Source of the DNA: a virus
Reading direction: 5' to 3' (one strand)
DNA: 21,398 nucleotides
IMG/VR virus record: IMGVR_UViG_3300009433_000071
Location: 1 to 21,398 of that record
The notes under the pieces are model-generated. The model saw only the letters and a program-made list of their open reading frames with translations, searched no databases and was not told where the DNA came from. The position numbers and the translations under genes are program-made. Shown here piece after piece: positions 1 through 8,373 of this stretch. How positions within the stretch are numbered: position 1 is the stretch's first letter; every line of letters starts with the position of its first letter.

Positions 1-372
1 GTCTACTTCTTCTTGTAACTCTTGAATATTCATTACCGCAGCATCTAATGCTGTTTCTAATGTTTCAGCAGATAGCGGTGAATTTTCTACAAGATCCGTT
101 GCTTGCGTATTAGAACTTTCACGTCTAAGTAAAACAGTTTCACCAGAAGCTGGTATATTGCCTGACGTAAACGTAATTGTGCCACCTGAAGAATTACCAA
201 CACCGGCCACCGTATAGTGTGTTGTTTTTGTTTTAACGGTTTCTGTACCCGCCGCACTTCTAATAATAACAACGATATCGTCATCATCAGAAATTTTAAA
301 CGTATACGCAAACGCTGTAGTAGAAGCATTTCCACTATAACTATTTTTAACCGTAGTAGTTGATATTGTCAT
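1..372 (-). CDS. Tail fiber protein, N-terminal part (runs off the left edge)
   Basis: This open frame begins with ATG at 372, overlaps the stop of the preceding gene in an ATGA junction, and continues without a stop through base 1, giving 124 codons of an incomplete protein. It begins MTISTTTVKNSYSGN, has FAYTFKISDDDDIVV and later GGTITFTSGNIPASGETV and LVENSPLSAETLETALD, and ends in a helical IQELQEEVD. This pattern matches the N-terminal virion-attachment domain of T7 gp17-type tail fibers, which fixes the fiber to the tail tube while the missing C-terminal part would contact the host surface. Its place directly after the gp16-like gene matches the T7 order of internal virion proteins followed by fiber. 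The family call is from remembered sequence pattern; the receptor-binding part is outside the window. Confidence 0.88.
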   Translation of the reverse strand, partial: MTISTTTVKNSYSGNASTTAFAYTFKISDDDDIVVIIRSAAGTETVKTKTTHYTVAGVGNSSGGTITFTSGNIPASGETVLLRRESSNTQATDLVENSPLSAETLETALDAAVMNIQELQEEVD

Positions 373-3311
373 TGTTCTTTAGCTTTCAGTAATTGACTTT
401 CCATAAATAAATCTTGTAATGTTCCCGCATACGGGCTTGATGTCATCATCCAATTTTTTGCAACTTCTCTTGCAAAATATATTTGTTGTTCAATTCTATT
501 TATTTTTTGTCCTCTAGATAATTCATTGTATCCAGAATCTTGTATTAAATTTAAAACATTTTGGTATGCTAATTTACCAACATACTTTCTGTACATGGTA
601 TATTCGCTATCAATTTTTTCTCCGTTAATAACTTTTGGTTTTTTAGAAAATGGAATACCACCAGCAAAATTATCTGAATGATCACCCATGTTCATTTTTA
701 GTTTAACCATTTCTTCAGCAACAGGATTGTCTTTTACTTTGGTACGCATAATTGGACTAACAATGTTAGGCCCAAGCGCATCATCATAAACTATTTCTTC
801 ACCCCAAAAACTTATTGATGGTTCTAATGTTTCAGACATTAACGGTACTTGTGATTTAATAGATGCTATTTTATTTTGTAAATAAACTAACACATTACCT
901 CCACTTCCACCCATGTCTGTTTGTCTTTTTGTTGGATCACCTTCATAAATAAAAGGTATTCCTCCTCTATTAATTTGAGCCACAATTCGTGGAACAAAAC
1001 TTTTTAAAAATTTATTAACATTAGCTTCATCATGTCTTGTTGGATCTGATAATAATTCTATAAAGTTTGACATGCCTTCCATGTATGTTTTATTTGTTAG
1101 GTTCGCACCTAACGCATACGCAAATCCTGTTACTATTTCTTCATAGTCTTGTTGTTTAATATAATTACCTGACACTAAATCACTTACATCAGCCGACATA
1201 CTAATCAACATTGCAAAGGGATCAAAACCAGAATAACTGTAATACGTATCACCAAGCTTAAAACTATTTTTTTGATACCCTGTTTCTTTTAATTGTAATT
1301 GTATTCCTCTGTGTGGTGAACCATTGCCAGTAAGATAACCCATTTGTGCTAACGTCATCATTGCACCCATAAATGTTGTACCCATTGCCATACGGCCGTA
1401 CGCCATTTCTGCTCTTACACCACCAGCAGCAATATCATCTTGCACCTTGCCTAACATAAAACCAACAGGCGTTCTTTCAATTGCATACTTAGCAATATTA
1501 ATTGGTGTTTTAGTAAACGGTAAAAAATACCGAACAACTGGTTTGTTTGCTATTGTTTGTATTGCTTTACCTGTACCGCCTAGTTCACTTTGAAACGTAA
1601 TATATTTTGCTAATGCATCAGCATCTTTCACTACATTTGCTGGTGGATTAACAATAAAATCAGCCATATAATCAGCTGCTTCATCCGGTAAAAGTTTACC
1701 ATTATCTAACATTTCTGTAGCACTACGCCATGCCTGTGCATACACTTCCATTTGATATGCTTGTGCTTTAAAAAAAGCATCTTGTGTTTGCAGCATTTTT
1801 GTAGGTACACGGCCTAAAGTAAAAATATTACCAAATACATTTGCCGATTTAGCCAGCCATGCATTTTCAATACCTTCACCTGAAAAAGCTTTTGGTCTAT
1901 AATTTTGTTCTAACTTAGAACCTGATACTAATTCATCACCAGTTTTAAAAGCTTGTGCAGATAGCTTAACATTACTTAACCAATTCATGCGAATAGCAAA
2001 AGCCATTGCTTCGTTTTCGCCTTTAGCTAAACCTTGATCTGCATTTTTATTTTTATTTAAAAATTTGTTTAATGGTTTACCAGCGTAATAACCCCACCCT
2101 CTTTCAAAACCTTGTGAATAGGTAGTAACAGCATTACCAACAATATTTCGTACATGTGATACTGGACTAGATAAAAGAATATTAATCCACGCTTCATACA
2201 AAGCATCAAAACCTCTTGTCCATCCAGAAGATAAAGAAGCAAATTTTGCTTTTTGATCTGCACGAGGTAGTTTTAAATACGCATCAGCCATTCCTGATAT
2301 TTCATCAGCGCCGCCCATTGTTTTTAAAACATCAGAAGTTAAAAAACTTTCTATATCAACATTACCACCAGCTTTAGCTTTAATATTAAAACTTTGTAAA
2401 GCTCTAGCAATTTCAGTTTGTGCGCCTTTGACTTGGGCCTGTAATTGTTTTGTAAAAGCCATATGCTGGGCAAAAGCTAATTTATCAGCATCTGTGCCAT
2501 TAACAGCCACTTTTGCTAATTCGTCTAACTTTGTCATTGATGTAACAAGCAAATCTCTAGCAGCCAACATTGTTTCCGAATTAAATAATTCACCTTGTTG
2601 TCTACCAAGAATTTTATTAGCTAATTTTTTTTCTGACATACCAAGTATATCAGCTAATTGTCTTGTAGCTTCGTTAGACATTTCCGCACGTTTAGCCGCA
2701 TCCATCGTTGTTTTATAAACTTGGCTTTGTGCTTCAATTAATTTTAAAACATCTTCTTCGGTACTAAATTTACCGCTATTAAAATCAGATAATCCATTAT
2801 CTAAAATATCTGATTTATTGTATTTAGTTAATACATCATTAGCATCAGCTAATGTTGGTTGTGATAAGTCTATTGTTTTAGATTCTTTAACTGTCCATAT
2901 GCTATCAGCATTTTCTGTTATTTCATCAGTTTGTTCTACAGGTACATCAATGTCATCTTCTTTAACTGTAAAGTTTGATGATTGATTTTTTTGTTTTTTT
3001 ATTTCGCTATTAAGTCTATTTATTTCTAACTTATCAGCATCTGTTAATTCAGGCTTACTTCGTATTTCATCTATTTGATCCGTTAAAGCTTGAACATTAT
3101 TTTTTATTGCTTCTTTTTCAGCTACCTTAACAGCAAGATCACTTTCTTTACCACCTTTTAATATGCCTTTTAGAACTGTACTAGCAGACGCTACTTCTAC
3201 TTCTTCCGGTAAATTATTTGGTTTATTTGCTGTATTTATAATGTCCTGTACACCAGAAGCTTGATCACTTTGTAGTAAACTAGCTGCTTGGTCGGGATTG
3301 GAATATGCCAT
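369..3311 (-). CDS. Large internal virion (DNA-ejection) protein, gp16/DarB-like position
   Basis: This is a 980-aa protein counted from MAYSNPDQ. A longer reading starting at 3353 is possible, but its extra 14 codons would be the stem of a terminator, so ATG at 3311 is the better start. Residues 1-310 are polar and helix-rich. Residues 381-393 read SSPVSHVRNIVGN and residues 594-617 contain RYFLPFTKTPINIAKYAIER; both resemble motifs I remember from very large phage and plasmid polyvalent proteins and ejected virion proteins. Residues 642-662 form a glycine- and methionine-rich hydrophobic stretch that could enter a membrane. There is no recognisable lytic transglycosylase motif, unlike T7 gp16. 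Its position between the ejection-protein cluster and the tail fiber supports a role as the last internal core protein, ejected to help move DNA across the cell envelope. The function is inferred from place and motifs, not from a clear catalytic domain. Confidence 0.75.
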   Translation of the reverse strand: MAYSNPDQAASLLQSDQASGVQDIINTANKPNNLPEEVEVASASTVLKGILKGGKESDLAVKVAEKEAIKNNVQALTDQIDEIRSKPELTDADKLEINRLNSEIKKQKNQSSNFTVKEDDIDVPVEQTDEITENADSIWTVKESKTIDLSQPTLADANDVLTKYNKSDILDNGLSDFNSGKFSTEEDVLKLIEAQSQVYKTTMDAAKRAEMSNEATRQLADILGMSEKKLANKILGRQQGELFNSETMLAARDLLVTSMTKLDELAKVAVNGTDADKLAFAQHMAFTKQLQAQVKGAQTEIARALQSFNIKAKAGGNVDIESFLTSDVLKTMGGADEISGMADAYLKLPRADQKAKFASLSSGWTRGFDALYEAWINILLSSPVSHVRNIVGNAVTTYSQGFERGWGYYAGKPLNKFLNKNKNADQGLAKGENEAMAFAIRMNWLSNVKLSAQAFKTGDELVSGSKLEQNYRPKAFSGEGIENAWLAKSANVFGNIFTLGRVPTKMLQTQDAFFKAQAYQMEVYAQAWRSATEMLDNGKLLPDEAADYMADFIVNPPANVVKDADALAKYITFQSELGGTGKAIQTIANKPVVRYFLPFTKTPINIAKYAIERTPVGFMLGKVQDDIAAGGVRAEMAYGRMAMGTTFMGAMMTLAQMGYLTGNGSPHRGIQLQLKETGYQKNSFKLGDTYYSYSGFDPFAMLISMSADVSDLVSGNYIKQQDYEEIVTGFAYALGANLTNKTYMEGMSNFIELLSDPTRHDEANVNKFLKSFVPRIVAQINRGGIPFIYEGDPTKRQTDMGGSGGNVLVYLQNKIASIKSQVPLMSETLEPSISFWGEEIVYDDALGPNIVSPIMRTKVKDNPVAEEMVKLKMNMGDHSDNFAGGIPFSKKPKVINGEKIDSEYTMYRKYVGKLAYQNVLNLIQDSGYNELSRGQKINRIEQQIYFAREVAKNWMMTSSPYAGTLQDLFMESQLLKAKEQ

Positions 3312-3325
3312 ATTGTTTTTTCCAT

Positions 3326-3351
3326 AAAAAAAGCCCGCACACTTGGCGGGC
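3326..3351 (-). terminator. Rho-independent terminator before the 980-aa virion gene
   Basis: Read on the minus strand, GCCCGC (3351-3346), a 7-nt loop and GCGGGC (3338-3333) form a perfect 6-bp GC stem followed directly by seven T (3332-3326). It lies 52 nt after the stop of the 889-aa gene and only 14 nt before the ATG of the 980-aa gene, leaving no room for a promoter between hairpin and start. It therefore probably reduces, rather than ends, transcription into the downstream virion and fiber genes, or the downstream genes start from a promoter in 3352-3403. That stretch is very AT-rich with TATAAC- and TATAAA-like hexamers but no convincing -35 box. Confidence 0.85.
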
Positions 3352-3403
3352 ATTTTATATTGTTATAGTTAAATTTTTGTATTTTGTGTAGTCTTTTTTA
3401 TAA

Positions 3404-6073
3404 TTATTTTGGGGTTCTTACGGTTGAATATTCACTATGAGTATCTTCCATATTATCAATTAATGCGTTTAATTTCTTTTTATTATCAGAAGCGGCAAAT
3501 CCTTTAAAGTTTCCACTATCCCAAAACTGAACAACAAACTTAAAGTTTTCTTTTAATACTTTGTTCATTTCAGCAAGAGTAAGCATATTGCCCATCATTC
3601 CCTCTACTTCATCAAGACCTCCTGATAAAATAATCTGTTTTCTTTTTTCTATTAAATCATCTTTTCCAAAATAAAAACTTTTGTAATTATCTTTATTAGC
3701 TTCATTAATATTAAAATCATTAGTTATAAATTTTTCTTCCGTAACAAAAACACCGTCTTTTTTTAATAATCGTTTAACTTCTTTAATTTGGGCATTTCTT
3801 GTATTGGAAATAAACTGAAAGACCATGCCTTCATGAATAACATCAAATTTTTTCTTTGGTTTATAATTAGGCCCAAAAGCATTTAGATCAAAGGTTGCCC
3901 CGTCAACTTGACTAATACTATCAAAATTATTTTTCATATCTTGGTTCATATCCAAACTAACAGTTTTTACTTTACCATTAGATTGTTCAGTAATAGCTTT
4001 ACCCCATGAACCTTCAGAAGCACCGATATCTAATACGTCAGCATTTTGATATGTTTTAGCAATTGCTGCACCAACAACATTTTGTACATCATCATATGCT
4101 GGAATACTTTTTGCTATATGATCATCAAAATTACCACGATGTGCAGAACGTGAATCAACGTAACCTTGTATATTATCTAATTGTAAAACTGGTTTGTATG
4201 GTATTTCTGATGCGCCAGCATCACCTTTAGTTACAGAAGAAAAGAAAGTTTGAGTTTCATTTCCTGTTCCGGCGAAAGTTTGGTCAACTTTGATTGTGTC
4301 TGTTCCTTCACCTCTGATTGTATCCCCCCATTGTTCTTGTTGGGGTTTAGTTCGGACATTAGCTGTTCCGCTAGATTCAACGCTTTGGTTGGGGTTAATT
4401 TGTCTGACGAAGCTTTCAATTTCTTCCCTTCTTCTTGTAATGGCTTTTCCATAACTGTCTATATCATTAATATCTGTTCCTTGTCGAACAAAATTTAATG
4501 CCCATACAGCCGCTTGTGTTTCAGAATCTGTCCATCCTAATTTTTTAGCAGCTTGATTAATAGTTGTTCTTATTTGTCGTATTTGTCCTTTAGTTGGTGA
4601 TGACGTATTAAAAAATATTTGAGCCATATGGCTATCAACAACAACAGTATCTAGACCACGCATTGCTTCCATAAAATTAGGAATTTTATTACCGCCAAGA
4701 AAAGCTGTTTCACCTAATCCTATACCACTTGGTAAACTACCATCTGTTTGACGTAATGTGCCTTTAGCGGGTTTTGCATTTGGATCATTAACGTATCTTT
4801 TTAAATTTTCTTTTATGCCATCAAGCATAGGAAGATCATCTATTGGTGTACCGTTTTTAATAGCTTTATACGCAGCCATTGCATTATCAATATTTTGACC
4901 ACCAACTTCTGCACGTTGTGAAGTAATAGATAATAAATCTTCAAACAGTTGTGCATCTTGTCCAAATATTTCATCAACAATTGGTTTGTGTACTTTATAC
5001 CATTCCCTCATGTTAGGAAATTTATTAGCCGCCATTACTGTATCATCAACATCAAGACGTGGTTCTTTCAATACACCTTCTGTTTTACTGTTATCAAAAA
5101 AAGATAATAATTCTTTAAATGATTTTGCTTTTGCTTCTGCATCATCTGCAACACCTACAGTTGCACCAGCAGCAGTAGTAGCAGCAAATTTTTTATATTT
5201 TACCGCTGCTTTTATTGCTGGAAACAATACTTCAAAACTTGCACCAATACCGGCTATTTCAGCCATGTTTAATAATTTGTTACGATATATTTCTCTAGTT
5301 TCATAATCACCACCATGTTCTTTTGGCGGGGGAATAGCTATCATTTCTGCTATAGTTTTTATTTTACCATCATCTAAAAACTCAGCAGCAATATTACCTA
5401 AGTTTGGATCTTTAGGATTTATTCCAAAACTAGCACCGACAGCTTCCGCCATAATCATTGCTATTGGTTTTGCTATCTTGCCAAACTTTTCTTTAAAGTA
5501 AGGCGCTTTCATTATTGTCATATAAGTCGGAACGGCTGGGCCAACAATCCCTGATAATTCTCTTGATATATTAAATGCTGTTGGACTAGCTTCGCTATTT
5601 TCAAACATTTGTTTATTACCTTCATCAAGCATTGCACGAAAAGCATCTAGGTTTTCTCTTTTAGGCCCAATGCGATAATCAAATAATTGTTCTGTTAAAT
5701 CACCAGCCATTACGCCGCCTTCATATAAAGATAGCATCATGCCTTGATCTTTTGCCCCACCAAAACCAAAAACACTATCAAAGGTATCTAGAACCGTTTT
5801 ACCGTAATCTAAAAATCCTTTGGTGTTTTCTTCTTCGGTAGGTGGTTGTTGTTGTTTTATTTCTTCTAATAATTTTTCAGAATTTTTTAATGCTTGAATA
5901 CTTTGATATTCGTCTAATTCTTTTTTAGCGGGATTATTAACTTCAGCATCTTTTGTAGCTGTAATACTATACAATTGATCATACCAATTTTCATTTTCCA
6001 TACTAACAACATTTTCATTAGTATCAGCTGTTTGATTATTTTGATCAAAAATTGTATTATTATTTAATTCCAT
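3404..6073 (-). CDS. Polyvalent-type virion protein with C-terminal SAM methyltransferase domain
   Basis: This 889-aa protein starts 3 nt after the upstream stop, with AGGTAA as ribosome site. Residues 1-90 are polar. Residues 90-330 alternate amphipathic helices with Gly/Ala-rich stretches (AGATVGVAD near 302). Residues 350-530 form a distinct region with LLSITSQRAEVGGQN, GNKIPNFMEAMRG, VVVDSHMAQIFF and QAAVWALNFV, resembling a domain I remember as DUF7178 in phage proteins. Residues 670-865 are a class I methyltransferase: motif I VLDIGASEGSWG (680-691), acidic end of strand 2 in VSLDMN (D708), motif IV region FDVIHEGMVFQF (743-754) and LLKKDGVFVTEEKF (769-782). The DPPY/NPPY motif of DNA amino-methyltransferases and the PC motif of 5mC enzymes are absent, so the substrate is unknown. 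Flanking ejection genes suggest it is packaged and injected; antirestriction as in P1 DarB is a hypothesis. Confidence 0.8.
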   Translation of the reverse strand: MELNNNTIFDQNNQTADTNENVVSMENENWYDQLYSITATKDAEVNNPAKKELDEYQSIQALKNSEKLLEEIKQQQPPTEEENTKGFLDYGKTVLDTFDSVFGFGGAKDQGMMLSLYEGGVMAGDLTEQLFDYRIGPKRENLDAFRAMLDEGNKQMFENSEASPTAFNISRELSGIVGPAVPTYMTIMKAPYFKEKFGKIAKPIAMIMAEAVGASFGINPKDPNLGNIAAEFLDDGKIKTIAEMIAIPPPKEHGGDYETREIYRNKLLNMAEIAGIGASFEVLFPAIKAAVKYKKFAATTAAGATVGVADDAEAKAKSFKELLSFFDNSKTEGVLKEPRLDVDDTVMAANKFPNMREWYKVHKPIVDEIFGQDAQLFEDLLSITSQRAEVGGQNIDNAMAAYKAIKNGTPIDDLPMLDGIKENLKRYVNDPNAKPAKGTLRQTDGSLPSGIGLGETAFLGGNKIPNFMEAMRGLDTVVVDSHMAQIFFNTSSPTKGQIRQIRTTINQAAKKLGWTDSETQAAVWALNFVRQGTDINDIDSYGKAITRRREEIESFVRQINPNQSVESSGTANVRTKPQQEQWGDTIRGEGTDTIKVDQTFAGTGNETQTFFSSVTKGDAGASEIPYKPVLQLDNIQGYVDSRSAHRGNFDDHIAKSIPAYDDVQNVVGAAIAKTYQNADVLDIGASEGSWGKAITEQSNGKVKTVSLDMNQDMKNNFDSISQVDGATFDLNAFGPNYKPKKKFDVIHEGMVFQFISNTRNAQIKEVKRLLKKDGVFVTEEKFITNDFNINEANKDNYKSFYFGKDDLIEKRKQIILSGGLDEVEGMMGNMLTLAEMNKVLKENFKFVVQFWDSGNFKGFAASDNKKKLNALIDNMEDTHSEYSTVRTPK

Positions 6074-6076
6074 AAT

Positions 6077-7873
6077 TTACCTATTCTGTATATCTTCTAA
6101 TTTTTCACTATCTGATTTTTCATCATCGTTACCATCAAACCAATTAAACATAGAGTTAGTTTTATTTTTAGAATCATTAGCATCATCACCAGTTGGCACT
6201 TGACTATCTTTATTCATTTCATCAACTAATTGTATAGCTTGCAACATAGCTTCCATTGCATTTAATTTTTCTAATTCTGCAATTGCCATTTCATTAGTAT
6301 AATCTTTTCCTAAATAAGATGATCCTAATGAAGCTGCTACTTTTGTTGCTTCTTTAGCATCTTTAATATCTTGCATGGTATAATCTTTTGCGACTTTACC
6401 TTTTACACCCCACACCGGTGTTGTAAATATACCCATGTTAACAGCAAAATCACCTGAACCAATTGTTAGTGTACGTGTTAATATGTCTACGGTCATTGCT
6501 TCAAAATCAGTAAACCCTTGCATATACAAACGATCAAATTCTTCTAATGCTGCACCGGCTCTAGCATTCCACGTTGGATCAAACTTAGCTAAAATATTTC
6601 CTGATTTATCAACAATTTTTTGTAATCGTTTACGTGAATTATCATAACGTACAAAATCTTTACTCTTACTTTTTTTCGTATTAATTAAACTTAATTTTTG
6701 TGCAATAGTTTCTGCTGTTAATTTTTGAAAAATAAAAGCATCATTTTGTAATTCATCGGCAATAGCATCTAATTCATCATCTGATGTTGCATTTAATATT
6801 CGATCAGTAATATCAACTAATGTTGCCGGATTATTTTCATCAATATCTTTATCCGTAACTTTTGCCAAAATTTTATCATATTGGCTTTCTGTTAATCCTC
6901 GTCTATCAATACCCATTGATGTTTCTAAATCTTGTATTGTCGGTAATCTATTAAATGTTTCTTCACTTGGATTATTTTCATATTCCGCAATACGTGTCAT
7001 TAAATTTGTGTAATTAACTAATTGCTGTTTTTTTAAATCTTTTTCTATTTGCTTTTCTTTTTTAGATTCTGATCTATTGTATTCTGCAATATCACCTTCA
7101 ATTTTTCTATCCGCTTTTTCAATTAAAGATAAACGTATTTCTTCTTTTAAGTTTGGATAAGATACATCATCATACAATTGTGATTTAGCTTTAATTGGAT
7201 CAGCTAAAATATCTTGTGTGGCATTAATTTTATCAATACGTTGTTTTGCTGCTAATTCTAATTTAGCTGCTTTATCTGCATCATAAATACCAAGACCAAC
7301 ACCGGCTTCAAAAATACCCGCAATTTTATCATTACCAAATAATGCTATTTTAGCAGTTTCTATTTCAAAAGAATTTTTACCTTTAGTAATTTGATTAATT
7401 AAATTTTCTGTTTGATCAATGTCTTTCGCTTTATAATCTTCTATCATGCGAACACGGTTTTCATTTTTAATGCTAATTGATTTTGATTGTACAGATTTAT
7501 TAAACGAATTAATAAAACGTCTTTTTACAACAGGATCAGAAATACTATTAAGTATGCTTGTTTTTAGTAAATCTGCTTGGGAAACAAATTTTTGTAATCC
7601 ATCATCATAAGAATATTCGTTTTCTGCTTTTGTTTGTAAATCTAATAAACCACTTTCTGATTTACTTTCTGCACCAACTAAAGCATTGTTTCTTTTTATT
7701 TCAGTTTCTGCTGCATAAAATTTTGCCGATACATTTTGAACACTACCCGCTAAATTAGCCATAGCTGCATATGGCGCAGCAGCTGTATTAGGATTAATTT
7801 TTAAATTAGATTTAATATTTCCTAATTCACTTGTTACATCACCTTTTGATTTATATACTGGTATCTTTGCCAT
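6077..7873 (-). CDS. Internal virion protein, gp15-like position, coiled-coil rich
   Basis: This 598-aa protein has ATG overlapping the upstream TAA in a TAATG junction, so it is translationally coupled to the gp14-like gene. It begins MAKIPVYKSKGDVTSELGN, has an Ala-rich segment at about 31-45, and is then almost entirely charged and helical, with long heptad-like Lys/Glu-rich stretches (for example around residues 240-285 and 385-410). The C-terminus is acidic (NWFDGNDDEKSDSEKLEDIQNR region). I see no enzyme motif. Long helical proteins at this place, between gp14-like and gp16-like proteins, match T7 gp15, which forms the periplasmic part of the DNA-ejection channel. T7 gp15 is longer (about 750 aa). 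The assignment rests on gene order, length and helical character, since sequence in this family diverges quickly. Confidence 0.65.
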   Translation of the reverse strand: MAKIPVYKSKGDVTSELGNIKSNLKINPNTAAAPYAAMANLAGSVQNVSAKFYAAETEIKRNNALVGAESKSESGLLDLQTKAENEYSYDDGLQKFVSQADLLKTSILNSISDPVVKRRFINSFNKSVQSKSISIKNENRVRMIEDYKAKDIDQTENLINQITKGKNSFEIETAKIALFGNDKIAGIFEAGVGLGIYDADKAAKLELAAKQRIDKINATQDILADPIKAKSQLYDDVSYPNLKEEIRLSLIEKADRKIEGDIAEYNRSESKKEKQIEKDLKKQQLVNYTNLMTRIAEYENNPSEETFNRLPTIQDLETSMGIDRRGLTESQYDKILAKVTDKDIDENNPATLVDITDRILNATSDDELDAIADELQNDAFIFQKLTAETIAQKLSLINTKKSKSKDFVRYDNSRKRLQKIVDKSGNILAKFDPTWNARAGAALEEFDRLYMQGFTDFEAMTVDILTRTLTIGSGDFAVNMGIFTTPVWGVKGKVAKDYTMQDIKDAKEATKVAASLGSSYLGKDYTNEMAIAELEKLNAMEAMLQAIQLVDEMNKDSQVPTGDDANDSKNKTNSMFNWFDGNDDEKSDSEKLEDIQNR

Positions 7874-8373
7874 TATGCTGTTATTCCTTGTTGTGTACTA
7901 TAATAAGAACTACCACCACTTAGTAAACTTTGGCCCGCTTGTGCATAGTAACCAGAAGCAACAGACTTACCTTCCATTCGTGCTAAGTCAGCTTGCATAG
8001 AATATAAAATACTTTCTTCTTCTTTTTGTTCTTTAGCAATCTGTGAATTGTATGTCATAAATTCTTTTTCTAATTCTGCTTCACCAGCATTTTCCATTAA
8101 TACTAATAATGGTGTTTCGCCAACACGGTCTGTTTGTACACCAGATACATTATACGCTACTCTTGTTTGCGCTTGTAAATCTTCAAAGCGATCATCAAAA
8201 CGTGCTAAGTTAAATTTTAATTTATTATCTTCGTTTTCTGCTTCTTTTAATGCAATATCTGAATTACGATCTTGTATTGTGCCATTAAATTTACCAGCAG
8301 CTTCAGCGGTCTTACCCGCTTTAATTGAACTAGCTACAGCAACAGCTGTACTTGCTATTAGTATTGCTTCCAT
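7873..8373 (-). CDS. Internal virion protein, gp14-like position
   Basis: This 166-aa protein starts in a TAATG overlap with the gp13-like gene upstream and ends in the same kind of overlap with the gene downstream. The N-terminus MEAILIASTAVAVASSIKAG is hydrophobic and small-residue rich, suited to membrane insertion. The middle is a charged helix (DIALKEAENEDNKLKFNLARF), then VAYNVSGVQTDRVGETPLLVLMENAGEAELE, a helical stretch, and a Gly/Ser/Tyr-rich end. In T7, gp14 (196 aa) is the smallest core protein and forms the outer-membrane part of the ejection channel. Similar small proteins with the 'SGV...GSPLLVLMENA' pattern occur in many podoviruses at this locus. The call is by pattern and gene order. 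Confidence 0.7.
   Translation of the reverse strand: MEAILIASTAVAVASSIKAGKTAEAAGKFNGTIQDRNSDIALKEAENEDNKLKFNLARFDDRFEDLQAQTRVAYNVSGVQTDRVGETPLLVLMENAGEAELEKEFMTYNSQIAKEQKEEESILYSMQADLARMEGKSVASGYYAQAGQSLLSGGSSYYSTQQGITA

Noticed and set aside
369-3311. Lytic transglycosylase domain, as in T7 gp16
   Set aside because: I looked for the catalytic Glu with following Ser/Gly and Asn motifs of the SLT family and saw none.
3312-3353. Longer start for the 980-aa gene (extra 14 codons beginning at 3353)
   Set aside because: The added codons are the stem and T-run of a rho-independent terminator, and MAYSNPDQ at 3311 is a natural start.
3380-3395. 13-nt match TATTTTGTGTAGT shared by the gap at 3390 and the end of the 145-aa gene near 12370
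   Set aside because: In AT-rich DNA a match of this length is expected by chance, and the second copy is inside coding sequence.
4231-4498. Open frames on both strands inside the 889-aa gene
   Set aside because: The main frame continues without interruption through the region and carries recognisable domain sequence on both sides; the others are shadows.
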